NCBI GenBank assembly: GCA_002413355.1
Contig: DHWV01000022.1
Coordinates: forward strand, 1 to 10,282
Direction: 5' to 3'
Origin: Desulfobulbaceae bacterium UBA5173
GTDB taxonomy: Bacteria; Desulfobacterota; Desulfobulbia; Desulfobulbales; Desulfobulbaceae
DNA length: 10,282 bases
Numbering within the stretch: the first letter of the stretch is position 1; each line of letters begins with the position of its first letter. The notes below the pieces were generated by a model that ran no database searches, was not told the origin of the DNA, and worked only from the letters and a program-made list of their open reading frames with translations. A program made the translations under genes and the position numbers. Shown here in pieces: positions 1 through 4,792 of the stretch.

Positions 1-25
1 TGACAAGCCATGTCCACCACGGCAG
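1..25. repeat. Terminal direct repeat, left copy (circle overlap)
   Basis: These 25 bases are identical to the last 25 bases of the window (10258-10282). An exact repeat at both ends of a contig is the usual sign of a circular molecule written with a short overlap; the unit length would be 10,257 bp. It could instead be a short direct repeat bounding an integrated element, but the attachment-like tRNA sequence lies inside the window rather than at its edges, which favours a circle. Confidence 0.85.
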
Positions 26-82
26 ACAGGACGCTTTTGATTCAAGCTGATTTTTTCTTATGCTGAAATTTGGTGAGTTGAA

Positions 83-110
83 GTAAAAAGCCCAACACGG
101 GAACCCAACA
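83..110. repeat. Direct repeat, left arm of attachment region
   Basis: This 28-bp segment contains GCCCAACAC followed by GAACCCAACA and is nearly identical to 281-306 in the same orientation, differing by small length changes. The two copies flank the tRNA-like core and its terminator. Direct repeats on both sides of a core are typical of the arm-type sites bound by the N-terminal domain of tyrosine integrases. That role is inferred; the repeats themselves are seen directly. Confidence 0.6.
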
Positions 111-112
111 AA

Positions 113-148
113 ACAAAAAAGGAGTTAGCTCTTTCGAGCTAACTCCTT
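113..148 (-). terminator. Intrinsic terminator behind the tRNA-like fragment
   Basis: Read on the minus strand, an 11-bp perfect stem (GGAGTTAGCTC and its complement, extended by flanking A-T pairs) closes on a GAAA tetraloop and is followed by a run of six T. It lies about 10 bases past the CCA end of the tRNA-like sequence. It therefore looks like the natural terminator of the tRNA gene carried along in the attachment site. On the plus strand the downstream T-run is weaker. Confidence 0.85.
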
Positions 149-157
149 GATTTTATT

Positions 158-206
158 TGGTGGCCTCAAGGGGGAGCGAACCCCTGCTTACGACGTGAGA
201 GGCCGC
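158..206 (-). other. 3' half of a tRNA-Glu (CTC): probable attP core
   Basis: On the minus strand the sequence folds as the 3' part of a tRNA. The anticodon stem is GCGGC/GTCGT around the loop CTCTCAC (T33, anticodon CTC, A37). A variable AAGC follows, then a T stem AGGGG/CCCCT around TTCGCTC, the acceptor strand TGAGGCC, discriminator A and CCA. The layout matches bacterial tRNA-Glu. Upstream of the anticodon arm no D arm or 5' acceptor strand can be recognised, so this is not a working tRNA gene. Integrative elements often carry the 3' end of their target tRNA so that the gene is restored on integration, and an integrase gene is present at 8895-9890. Position 58 of the T loop is C instead of the near-universal A, which is odd and may be a base error or divergence. 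Confidence 0.72.
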
Positions 207-280
207 AAACCTAAAATTAACTTGTTGATTCTCCGTAATTCGACTTGCTCGAAACAACCCATTTTGCCCCCTTTTTTAGG

Positions 281-306
281 GTAAAAGCCCAACACAGAAC
301 CCAACA
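281..306. repeat. Direct repeat, right arm of attachment region
   Basis: This is the second copy of the 83-110 repeat, with the same GCCCAACAC and GAACCCAACA blocks. It is immediately followed by a further GCCCAAC (307-313), giving a partial third unit. It lies about 75 bp from the tRNA-like core on the other side. It reads as an integrase arm-type site by position and orientation. Confidence 0.6.
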
Positions 307-318
307 GCCCAACGCTTT

Positions 319-618
319 TTATGCCGGGTTATGCTCCTTGAGCCAGTCATGGAGGGCGTTGTTGATTCGGGTCTGCCAGCCTTTGCCGGTCGCTTTGAAA
401 GCCACCAAAATATCAGGTGCGAGGCGGATATTGACCGCTTTTTTGGGTTCTGCAAGTGGCGGTCGGCCTATTCTTGCTATGGCCGCTTTCGCTTCTTGGC
501 GGGAGACAACGTTGTCCCCGATTCTCCAAGTTCCACGGGCGAAATCCTCTTCAGTTAATTCCGGGGCATCATCTGGGTCAGCCCATTTTTGGGGTGTATC
601 TGTGGATTTCCCTTTCAT
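319..618 (-). CDS. brnA: BrnA-family antitoxin
   Basis: This 99-residue protein is the antitoxin of a type II toxin-antitoxin pair. The N-terminal half is acidic and proline-rich (a WADPDDAPELTEEDFARG stretch at about 12-29), typical of the toxin-binding arm of BrnA. The C-terminal third (KKAVNIRLAPDILVAFKATGKGWQTRINNALHDWL, given by key residues at about 59-93) has the pattern of a ribbon-helix-helix DNA-binding fold: a short strand of alternating hydrophobic residues, then two helices. The start at 618 has a GAGG ribosome-binding motif about 8 bases upstream and overlaps the end of the toxin gene by 41 bp, the usual toxin-first order of brnT-brnA. By family knowledge it neutralises BrnT and, with it, represses the promoter near 860. 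The gene ends next to the attachment-region repeats, so it is the last gene of this side of the element. Confidence 0.88.
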   Translation of the reverse strand: MKGKSTDTPQKWADPDDAPELTEEDFARGTWRIGDNVVSRQEAKAAIARIGRPPLAEPKKAVNIRLAPDILVAFKATGKGWQTRINNALHDWLKEHNPA

Positions 619-850
619 TGGCGTACCTCATGGAAATAATACGGCGTGCCTCGCCGCGTGGTGTCCAGACCATGACAACTGCTCGTCCGTTCAACATGCC
701 GACTGTGACGTGACGCACTTCTCCGTAATCATGCCTGTTGTCATCGATTGTCACTGTGATTCCAGCGAACACTTCGTCGGCGCGGGCAAAATCAAGTCCC
801 CGCTCCTGCAAGGTCTTCTCCCGCTTGGCCTGATCAAATTCAATCTGCAT
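578..850 (-). CDS. brnT: BrnT-family ribonuclease toxin
   Basis: This 90-residue protein has the usual BrnT length. The N-terminus (IEFDQAKREKTLQERGLDFARADEVF at about 3-28) and the C-terminal RIISMRYANEREIHRYT at about 70-86 follow the family pattern, including the basic and aromatic residues of the RelE-like active face. Members cleave RNA and arrest growth until bound by BrnA. The ATG at 850 is taken as the start because it sits directly downstream of a good promoter (TTGCGC, 17 bp, TACAAT on the minus strand), leaving almost no 5' leader. The downstream antitoxin gene overlaps it. On a mobile circular element the pair may serve stable maintenance, or defence of the host cell against other phages; the sequence does not decide between these. 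Confidence 0.9.
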   Translation of the reverse strand: MQIEFDQAKREKTLQERGLDFARADEVFAGITVTIDDNRHDYGEVRHVTVGMLNGRAVVMVWTPRGEARRIISMRYANEREIHRYTPKMG

Positions 851-856
851 GTATTT

Positions 857-885
857 ATTGTATCTACAAAAAGAGCGAAGCGCAA
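857..885 (-). promoter_or_regulatory. brnTA promoter with overlapping dyad operator
   Basis: On the minus strand a -35 box TTGCGC (885-880) and a -10 box TACAAT (862-857) are separated by 17 bp. The palindrome TTGTA-TC-TACAA at 858-869 overlaps the -10 box. A dyad over the -10 suits autorepression by the BrnA ribbon-helix-helix domain, as known for toxin-antitoxin operons. The expected transcription start falls at about 850, at or next to the toxin start codon. Confidence 0.65.
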
Positions 886-907
886 GGCTTTCCTTTCAGT
901 TCGACAA

Positions 908-940
908 TGAGAAAAAGGAATGATTTTTTCCTTTTTCTCA
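908..940. terminator. Inverted repeat between the brnTA promoter and upstream repeats
   Basis: A 13-bp perfect inverted repeat (TGAGAAAAAGGAA at 908-920 and its complement at 928-940) surrounds a 7-base loop. It lies between the leftward accessory genes and the brnTA promoter, where it could insulate brnTA from read-through. The stem is A/G-rich on one strand and lacks a clear trailing U-run on either strand, so its strength as a terminator is uncertain. Confidence 0.45.
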
Positions 941-1036
941 CAGGCTCCTTTGACCGCAGGGCGTGGTTCCGCGTAGCGCATTGTTAAAAACACCGCCCTC
1001 GCATACAGGGAAAACAGGGTCGCAGACCTCCCTATC

Positions 1037-1100
1037 CCCTTTTTTGCTTCTTTTTTTTACGAAAAAAGAAGGCCGGGTTTGGGGCGGCAGTCCCATGCCT
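1037..1100 (-). repeat. Intergenic repeat, copy A (T/A-tract plus CTGCCGCCCCAAACC block)
   Basis: A T-tract and A-tract able to form a hairpin (CTTCTTTTTT / AAAAAAGAAG) are followed by the block GGTTTGGGGCGGCAG and CCCATGCCT. Copy B at 1672-1731 matches over the last ~39 bp with about two differences. Each copy lies downstream of a zinc-ribbon coding end on the minus strand. The hairpin with its T-run resembles a terminator. The rest of 941-1178 contains no gene I can support; it has only this repeat and the hairpin at 1124-1153. Confidence 0.75.
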
Positions 1101-1123
1101 TCCAGTCCATCAACGATGGAACC

Positions 1124-1153
1124 GCAGGTGCGGATATTTATATCCGCGCCTGC
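1124..1153 (-). terminator. GC-rich hairpin downstream of the zinc-ribbon ORF
   Basis: The arms GCAGGTGCGGATA (1124-1136) and TATCCGCGCCTGC (1141-1153) pair over 13 positions with one G-T, around a TTTA loop. It starts 26 bases past the stop codon at 1179. There is no U-run directly after it, so it may be a 3'-end-protecting hairpin or half of the terminator completed by the T-rich repeat at 1037-1061. Confidence 0.45.
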
Positions 1154-1178
1154 AAGCACATTCGCTCGCTTACGTTCC

Positions 1179-1355
1179 CTATTTTATGTATCTGCATTTC
1201 GGATAGTTTCTACAACCAAAGAATTCTTTTCCAGCATTTGGCCCCTTTCTGGCTATTCTTTTCACAAGTTCTCCACCACACTGCGGACAGTTCATATAGT
1301 TTTCTACTTCCCTGCTATCATCATGATATAAATCAACTTCTCTTTCACTAGTCAT
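1179..1355 (-). CDS. Small zinc-ribbon protein (topoisomerase C4 type)
   Basis: This is a 58-residue reading frame. Residues 23-54 form a four-cysteine zinc ribbon (CPQCGGEL ... FFGCRNYPKC), the module found at the C-termini of bacterial topoisomerase I and of many Mrr-like or NERD nucleases, where it binds nucleic acid. The N-terminal 22 residues are polar and unremarkable. Its ATG directly abuts the TAA of the upstream membrane-protein ORF, and the two are in the same frame, so a single stop codon separates them. The ribbon is closely related to the C-terminus of the NERD protein at 1752-2416. It may be translated by coupling to the upstream ORF, or be the tail of one larger interrupted protein. 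I favour the remnant of a membrane-anchored nuclease that lost its central domain, but this is inference. Confidence 0.6.
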   Translation of the reverse strand: MTSEREVDLYHDDSREVENYMNCPQCGGELVKRIARKGPNAGKEFFGCRNYPKCRYIK

Positions 1356-1616
1356 TTATTTTAAACCAGACATAATAGCTGCTATTATCAATATCACAGG
1401 AACAAATATTTTCATAAATCCATATAATGGAACAAGGAACATTGCAACTGGATGCGCAAGAGGATTTCCTTTTATCTGTATTTCAGAAAAATAGCCGAAA
1501 ATAAAATACATAAAGACAGCTATTGCAAGCTGTAGCAACCAAGGTGCTATCGTTGCGAAATTCTGAATAACGATTTCTAATGGTGACGGCTCGTTTTCCC
1601 TTCCTGATCTGCTCAT
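1356..1616 (-). CDS. Two-helix inner-membrane protein
   Basis: This 86-residue protein has hydrophobic segments at about 24-42 and 65-83, separated by a short polar loop (SEIQIKGNPLAHP). A charged N-terminus (SRSGRENEP) points to a cytoplasmic start. The start at 1616 is supported by AAGGAGG 7 bases upstream. Its stop codon is followed at once, in frame, by the ATG of the zinc-ribbon ORF. In known families, an N-terminal pair of helices plus a C-terminal C4 zinc ribbon brackets an Mrr-type endonuclease domain, and that domain is absent here. Alone it cannot be assigned a function. Membrane anchoring near the element's repressor and NERD gene would fit a superinfection-exclusion or defence role, but nothing in the sequence proves this. 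Confidence 0.65.
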   Translation of the reverse strand: MSRSGRENEPSPLEIVIQNFATIAPWLLQLAIAVFMYFIFGYFSEIQIKGNPLAHPVAMFLVPLYGFMKIFVPVILIIAAIMSGLK

Positions 1617-1671
1617 GATTTGTCCTCCTTACGCCACGTTTTGAAATAGAGTATTTCCCGCATCCTTTGAT

Positions 1672-1731
1672 CCCTTTTTTGTTTTTTTTGTAAAAAAAGA
1701 AGGCTGGGTTTGGGGCGGCAGCCCCATGCCT
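1672..1731 (-). repeat. Intergenic repeat, copy B
   Basis: This is the second copy of the 1037-1100 repeat: a T-tract, a complementary A-tract and the GGTTTGGGGCGGCAG / CCCATGCCT block. It lies 20 bp downstream of the NERD/zinc-ribbon stop at 1752 and about 55 bp upstream of the membrane-protein start. It probably includes the terminator of the NERD gene. Together with copy A it brackets the membrane/zinc-ribbon ORFs. Confidence 0.75.
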
Positions 1732-1751
1732 CATTGTTCCGTTTTGATGTA

Positions 1752-2416
1752 TTAGCATTTTGGGTAGTTCCCACAGCCGAAAAATTCGTTCCCAGCAATT
1801 GGCCCTTTTTTAGCAATTCTTTTAATAAGTTCTCCGCCGCATTTTGGACATTTCCGGTTGTCTTGGTATCTGCTCTTTACATCTTTTACATGCTTGTAAA
1901 AACTCAGTATATTTTGCCCGTCTTTATTTTCTGCCAATATCTCTGTAAATTTTTTCACCTCAGATTCATCGAACATAACTTCCTTGAAACTTTTGATGTA
2001 TGCCGTTAGTCCCCCTGTCAAGACATTTGGTGAAAATTCCGTCTTCAGTTTAGCATCTCCAATGAACATGACTATAGAATGTATCTTGTTGTGCGCAACA
2101 TTTAGGTGACTTGCCAATGCCTTAGTGTGCTTGTAATTTTGATGCAATGGATTTTGAAACTTATTTTTCTTAAGAAAACCTGCGTCCACTCTCTCTGCGT
2201 TTTATCTCCGTATATCCATCCTTCGTAGTTCTTTGTTTCCACAACGAATATTCCGTAAACAGACAATAGGACATGGTCTATCTGCGTAGTGCCGTTTTCC
2301 GTTGGAAGAATAAGGTTGTGGAATCTTCTGTAAGTATTTTTGTCTAATTTTAACCACATGCCGAATTGCGCAGTTTTTTCTCCAATCCATCCCTTAAAGA
2401 TATTTGCTAAAGACAT
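1752..2416 (-). CDS. NERD nuclease-domain protein with C-terminal zinc ribbon (frameshifted)
   Basis: Two overlapping frames together encode one protein of about 220 residues. The first (start 2416, GAAGG upstream) carries the NERD core: GWIGEK at about 9-14, then D47 and the E60-x-K62 pair in QIDHVLLSVYGIFVVETK, matching the D...ExK metal-binding triad of PD-(D/E)xK-type nucleases. After about residue 84 it drifts into unrelated residues. The second frame continues the domain (FQNPLHQNYKH, typical of NERD proteins) and ends with a C4 zinc ribbon (CPKCGGEL ... GCGNYPKC). The switch lies at an A5 run (T5 on plus, 2164-2168); one more A would restore a continuous frame. The gene starts 37 bp after the repressor stop, so it is probably in the repressor operon, as expected for a lysogenic conversion or defence gene. 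The domain call is firm; whether it is intact in nature is open. Confidence 0.75.
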
Positions 2417-2453
2417 TTTTCACCTTCAGATGTTGAATTAAATCCCGTTCTTT

Positions 2454-2861
2454 TTACGCCACTGTCTCATGTAGTCTTCTATTGAGACCGACAATGCTTT
2501 TTCTTTGCGCCCACTCTTTGAATTCCGGGAAAGTTTTTTCGATAGCGCACTGAAACCAGTATTTTTTTCTCGGATCCTCATTCGCAATTTCGCACAGCCA
2601 TTCATCGAGCAAAAGCACATATCTGTTTTTAGGTACTTTTTCCGCTCCAGCCTGTACAGGCTCTTCACCCGTGAGCAGCCAGTCTAACGACAGCCTATAT
2701 TTTTTCCCTACGATATAGGCCCATTCTATCGGGAATTCTTTCTGCTGCCCTTTTTTCGCCGAAATCGTTTGATGAGTTTTCCCTATAACTTCAGATAATT
2801 GAGATATATTTTTTATCCCAGCTTCTTTTTGTATCCGCTTCCATACACTCTCGAAATCCAT
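2454..2861 (-). CDS. CI-like phage repressor (helix-turn-helix)
   Basis: The protein has about 135 residues. Its N-terminal domain (SVWKRIQKEAG ... ISQLSEVIGKTHQTISAKKG ... SLDWLLTGE) is the CI-type helix-turn-helix seen in phage repressors of the Bac_CI family. The C-terminal part lacks a serine-lysine peptidase dyad, so LexA-like self-cleavage is not expected. The ATG at 2861 is preferred over one at 2882, because the protein similarity begins there and one operator-like site would otherwise lie inside the gene. Near its end the frame seems to slip at an A5 run (T5 on plus, 2498-2502): the other frame, ending at 2438, gives a more protein-like tail (IEDYMRQWRKKNGI). It is divergent from the phage genes starting at 2998 and sits beside a three-site operator region, so it probably controls lysogeny and its own expression. 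Confidence 0.82.
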   Translation of the reverse strand: MDFESVWKRIQKEAGIKNISQLSEVIGKTHQTISAKKGQQKEFPIEWAYIVGKKYRLSLDWLLTGEEPVQAGAEKVPKNRYVLLLDEWLCEIANEDPRKKYWFQCAIEKTFPEFKEWAQRKSIVGLNRRLHETVA

Positions 2862-2866
2862 TTTTC

Positions 2867-2924
2867 GCAAAAGAAATTGCAAATTTTTCTGCGGTATATA
2901 CTATATTATTGCAGATAAATTTGC
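2867..2924. promoter_or_regulatory. Divergent operator/promoter region with three related 14-bp sites
   Basis: Three 14-mers share GCA-N8-TGC: GCAAAAGAAATTGC (2867-2880), GCAAATTTTTCTGC (2879-2892) and GCAGATAAATTTGC (2911-2924). The last two are inverted copies matching at 13 of 14 positions. Between them is an AT-rich core (GGTATATACTATATTATT) with several -10-like hexamers: TATACT and TATATT rightward, TATAGT leftward. TTGCAA (2877-2882) or TTGCAG (2909-2914) could be rightward -35 boxes. Because the sites cover both promoters, a repressor bound here could switch between lysogenic (leftward) and lytic (rightward) transcription. The sites are visible; binding by the adjacent repressor is inferred. 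Confidence 0.6.
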
Positions 2925-2997
2925 TGAAAGTAGATTCTTCTCAGGTTAATCGGTCAGTATACCAGACAAAGGTCAAAGAATCAAACGGAGCGCCACT

Positions 2998-3207
2998 ATG
3001 ACAAAGCTCTCTGCAGCCTTGCTCCTGCTCCTTACCCTCTCCGGCTGTTTCGGCCCTAAAGAGGAACAAGTGAAAGGTGTTTTCATGGCAGACTGCGGCT
3101 GCTCGAAAGAGCTGTTGATGTATTTGTCCCAAGGCTGGCGGGTTGTTTCCTCACAGCCCGCCTCTGCGGATAAGGATTCGGGAACATACCTCCTTCTCAG
3201 GAAATAA
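2998..3207 (+). CDS. Small predicted lipoprotein
   Basis: This 69-residue protein has a lipoprotein signal: positively charged K3, a hydrophobic run, and the lipobox L-S-G-C with Cys17 as the lipidated residue. The mature part is about 53 residues and contains a CGC motif (33-35) and no recognisable domain. The start at 2998 has a GGAG motif about 9 bases upstream. It is the first gene rightward of the operator region and is followed after 2 bp by the receiver-domain gene. Phage-encoded lipoproteins near the repressor are often superinfection-exclusion factors that alter the envelope, or lysogenic conversion genes; this is only a possibility here. Confidence 0.68.
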   Translation: MTKLSAALLLLLTLSGCFGPKEEQVKGVFMADCGCSKELLMYLSQGWRVVSSQPASADKDSGTYLLLRK

Positions 3208-3209
3208 AA

Positions 3210-3554
3210 ATGAGCAAACGGGTTCTTGTCGCTGATGATTCGGCCATGATGCGCAAAATGATCATCAAGCAGCTCCAGCCGCCGGAATATGTCATTACCG
3301 GCCAAGCTAAAAACGGCACGGACGCTGTTGAGCTGTACAAAAAGTTGAATCCTGACATCGTCACTCTGGACATATCAATGCCGGAGATGGGCGGCATTGC
3401 TGCTGCCAAGGAAATTTTTGACTTCGACAAATCCGCCTGCATTGTATTCCTTTACAACTTTCCCGATGAATCCTTGCTCGAAGATGCACCGAAAATCGGT
3501 GTTCGCGGTGTCGCGAGTAAACACAAGGCCAAAGAGTTGCTCAACACCTTATAG
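3210..3554 (+). CDS. CheY-like single-domain response regulator
   Basis: This 114-residue protein is a stand-alone receiver domain. The acidic pair D9-D10 (VLVADDSAMMRKMI) and the phospho-acceptor D54 (DIVTLDISMPEMGG) are in place, and K104 (GVASKHKA) fits the conserved lysine. The conserved Thr/Ser at the end of strand 4 appears to be replaced by Tyr82 (IVFLYNF), and the proline after the lysine by His, so phosphorylation-driven switching may be altered. No output domain follows. The start at 3210 has AGGAAAT upstream, partly inside the lipoprotein gene, so the two are co-translated. Host CheY-type proteins bind flagellar motors or act as phosphate sinks. On a small phage genome this one may interfere with host signalling or motility; that role is inference. 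Confidence 0.85.
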   Translation: MSKRVLVADDSAMMRKMIIKQLQPPEYVITGQAKNGTDAVELYKKLNPDIVTLDISMPEMGGIAAAKEIFDFDKSACIVFLYNFPDESLLEDAPKIGVRGVASKHKAKELLNTL

Positions 3555-3579
3555 GATTTTTTTTCACCTTACTTCCGCC

Positions 3580-3964
3580 ATGAACCAGAATACCTTTCCT
3601 GCCGCCGCGCCCGATGAAGCATTTTCCATTCCCTGCCCCAACTGTGTCTGGAGCGAAGCCGACGATCATGAGTTCCTCGAACACCAACGGAATCTTCCCG
3701 AACTTCCCCGCTGGAAAAGGATTCTGCGCCGCATCGCGTCCTGCCCGGTTCATCTGTTTGACTGCTACTACTTTATTGCAGTGCTCTCGCTGTTTGAGAT
3801 GTTCTCCCGGACATTTGCTTTTTTCAGTATTGACGCAGGCTTTTCTTTCCACAAACAGCTGATTATCGCCGCAGTCGCTCCGGTCGGTCATCATCGTCCG
3901 CTTCCTGTATCAGCTCATCACTGATTACGTGGAGCGCAAGGAATTTGAACATGCGTTTCAATGA
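3580..3964 (+). CDS. Predicted membrane protein (frameshifted near its end)
   Basis: I do not recognise a family. The protein begins MNQNTFPAAAPDEAFSIPCP, contains a polar region with C19 and C22 (PCPNC), then basic WKRILRRI, then hydrophobic segments at about 64-85 and 90-110. In the starting frame it stops at 3924. At about 3881-3889 (GGTCGGTC) the +1 frame takes over with a better continuation of the last helix and a charged tail (RFLYQLITDYVERKEFEHAFQ) ending at 3964, where it overlaps the next start codon. One surplus base would explain this. No good ribosome-binding site precedes the ATG, and a T8 run lies just upstream (3556-3563). By position, between the early genes and the coat gene, it may be a minor virion or assembly protein. 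Confidence 0.5.
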
Positions 3965-4169
3965 GTTCCAGCGCAGAAAGCTCCTCAAACTCTTCTGTTT
4001 TTCTGGCAGCTTTCTCCTGCTCGCCTTTATCGGGATGTGCTGCTGGATCAAAGCCAACGAGCAGGAGCTGCTGCGCCAAGTCCGGCAGACCAAAGCGTTC
4101 GGCTGCCCATGTAAGAAGATCAACTCCAATCCTCTAACTCTCAGTCCAAAGGAAATCTGCCATGAGTGA
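3951..4169 (+). CDS. Small single-span membrane protein
   Basis: This 72-residue protein starts at the ATG at 3951, overlapping the end of the previous gene, and its own stop overlaps the next start by 8 bp. A basic N-terminus (FQRRKLLK) precedes one hydrophobic helix at about 13-34 (LFCFSGSFLLLAFIGMCCWI), giving a likely N-in orientation, followed by a ~38-residue tail with a CPC motif. No family is recognised. Small single-span proteins ahead of the coat gene are common in filamentous phages, where some are minor tip proteins. The function is not assigned. Confidence 0.5.
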   Translation: MRFNEFQRRKLLKLFCFSGSFLLLAFIGMCCWIKANEQELLRQVRQTKAFGCPCKKINSNPLTLSPKEICHE

Positions 4170-4445
4170 ACAAACCAAAGAGCCTGCATCTCAGAATCAG
4201 GCACCGCGCAATCCGTTCGCAGGAACCGGCATCGCCGTCATCGGCATAGTCCGTCATTTCGCTTCCCAGCAGGGCAAAGACGGCAAGCTCTACCATGACC
4301 TGTTCCTCACTACCTCCGCGAATCCAGATTTGAAAATCAGCCTGCCCGCTTTATCATCGGCTCACCGACCAAGATCATGGTTCGCCTCTCGGCATGGCAG
4401 AAGGAAGGTCGCTCAGGCATGATGCTGAAAGAGGTCGCTGCCTGA
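4162..4445 (+). CDS. Small soluble protein, possible phage ssDNA-binding protein (frameshifted)
   Basis: The starting frame gives 86 residues ending at 4422. From about residue 62 the -1 frame fits better: RFIIGSPTKIMVRLSAWQKEGRSGMMLKEVAA, key residues, ending at 4445. The break is at the C3 run 4345-4347; one more C would join the halves into about 94 residues. The joined protein has a disordered polar N-terminus (EQTKEPASQNQAPRNP), then alternating hydrophobic stretches (TGIAVIGIVRHF, YHDLFLTTS, KISLPRF, KIMVRLSAWQ) suggesting a small beta-barrel. That shape, its size and its position in a filamentous-phage-like operon suggest a gV-like single-strand DNA-binding protein, but I see no diagnostic motif. 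AAGGAAA precedes the ATG by 8 bases. Confidence 0.5.
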
Positions 4446-4447
4446 TC

Positions 4448-4792
4448 ATGAAAACCGCCGCCGTTCTTGCTTTGCTGCTTTTGCCTTCCATCGTTCATGC
4501 GCAGGCATGGTCTGGCGCAGAGAAGGCGACGGTGGACGCTTTGAGCTGGATTCATTGGGCACAGTGGCTTCAAAACGGTCTCTTGGTTGGTCTTATTATC
4601 GCTGTTGTCGCTAAGGAGATAACCTCAACCAAAAGGAGGCAGGAGGTGCTCGATGGGTACTTAGGTGCTTTTATGATGGGCTTGGCAATCAGTGGGATTG
4701 CAAGTTATTTCGGGGCCGTCTTACACGTGGCGGATTCCATGTTCAACCCTTTCAACTGGTCATCTTCTGACGATGACTTATGGAGACGATGA
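4448..4792 (+). CDS. Secreted or exported two-helix membrane protein
   Basis: This 114-residue protein starts at the ATG at 4448. A typical signal peptide covers residues 1-20 (K2, a leucine-rich core, then the IVHAQA cleavage region). Two hydrophobic helices follow at about 43-58 (NGLLVGLIIAVVAKEI) and 76-98 (YLGAFMMGLAISGIASYFG), then an acidic-serine tail (WSSSDDDLWRR). A longer in-frame start at 4394 exists but would place 18 charged residues before the signal. Its stop overlaps the coat-gene start as ATGA, so the two are probably translationally coupled. No family is recognised. Its position directly before the major coat suggests a minor capsid or assembly protein. Confidence 0.55.
   Translation: MKTAAVLALLLLPSIVHAQAWSGAEKATVDALSWIHWAQWLQNGLLVGLIIAVVAKEITSTKRRQEVLDGYLGAFMMGLAISGIASYFGAVLHVADSMFNPFNWSSSDDDLWRR

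Noticed and set aside
162..204. A minimal tRNA-like mini-helix or tmRNA end, because GGCCTC near 204 can pair with the acceptor strand GAGGCC.
   Set aside because: The same bases read better as a normal anticodon arm (stem GCGGC/GTCGT, loop CTCTCAC) of tRNA-Glu, so the extra pairing looks like chance. No tmRNA tag frame or 5' end is seen.
245..910. A 221-residue open frame on the plus strand across brnTA.
   Set aside because: It is antisense to two well-recognised genes and crosses the tRNA-like region's edge; the composition is not protein-like.
938..1178. Coding sequence in the gap between brnT and the zinc-ribbon ORF.
   Set aside because: Frames there run through the repeat and hairpins, lack ribosome-binding sites and show no protein features.
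2161..2175. Programmed -1 ribosomal frameshifting in the NERD gene at the A-run.
   Set aside because: The run does not make a good X-XXY-YYZ slippery heptamer in the zero frame (codons AGA AAA ATA), and no downstream structure is obvious. A missing base explains it more simply.
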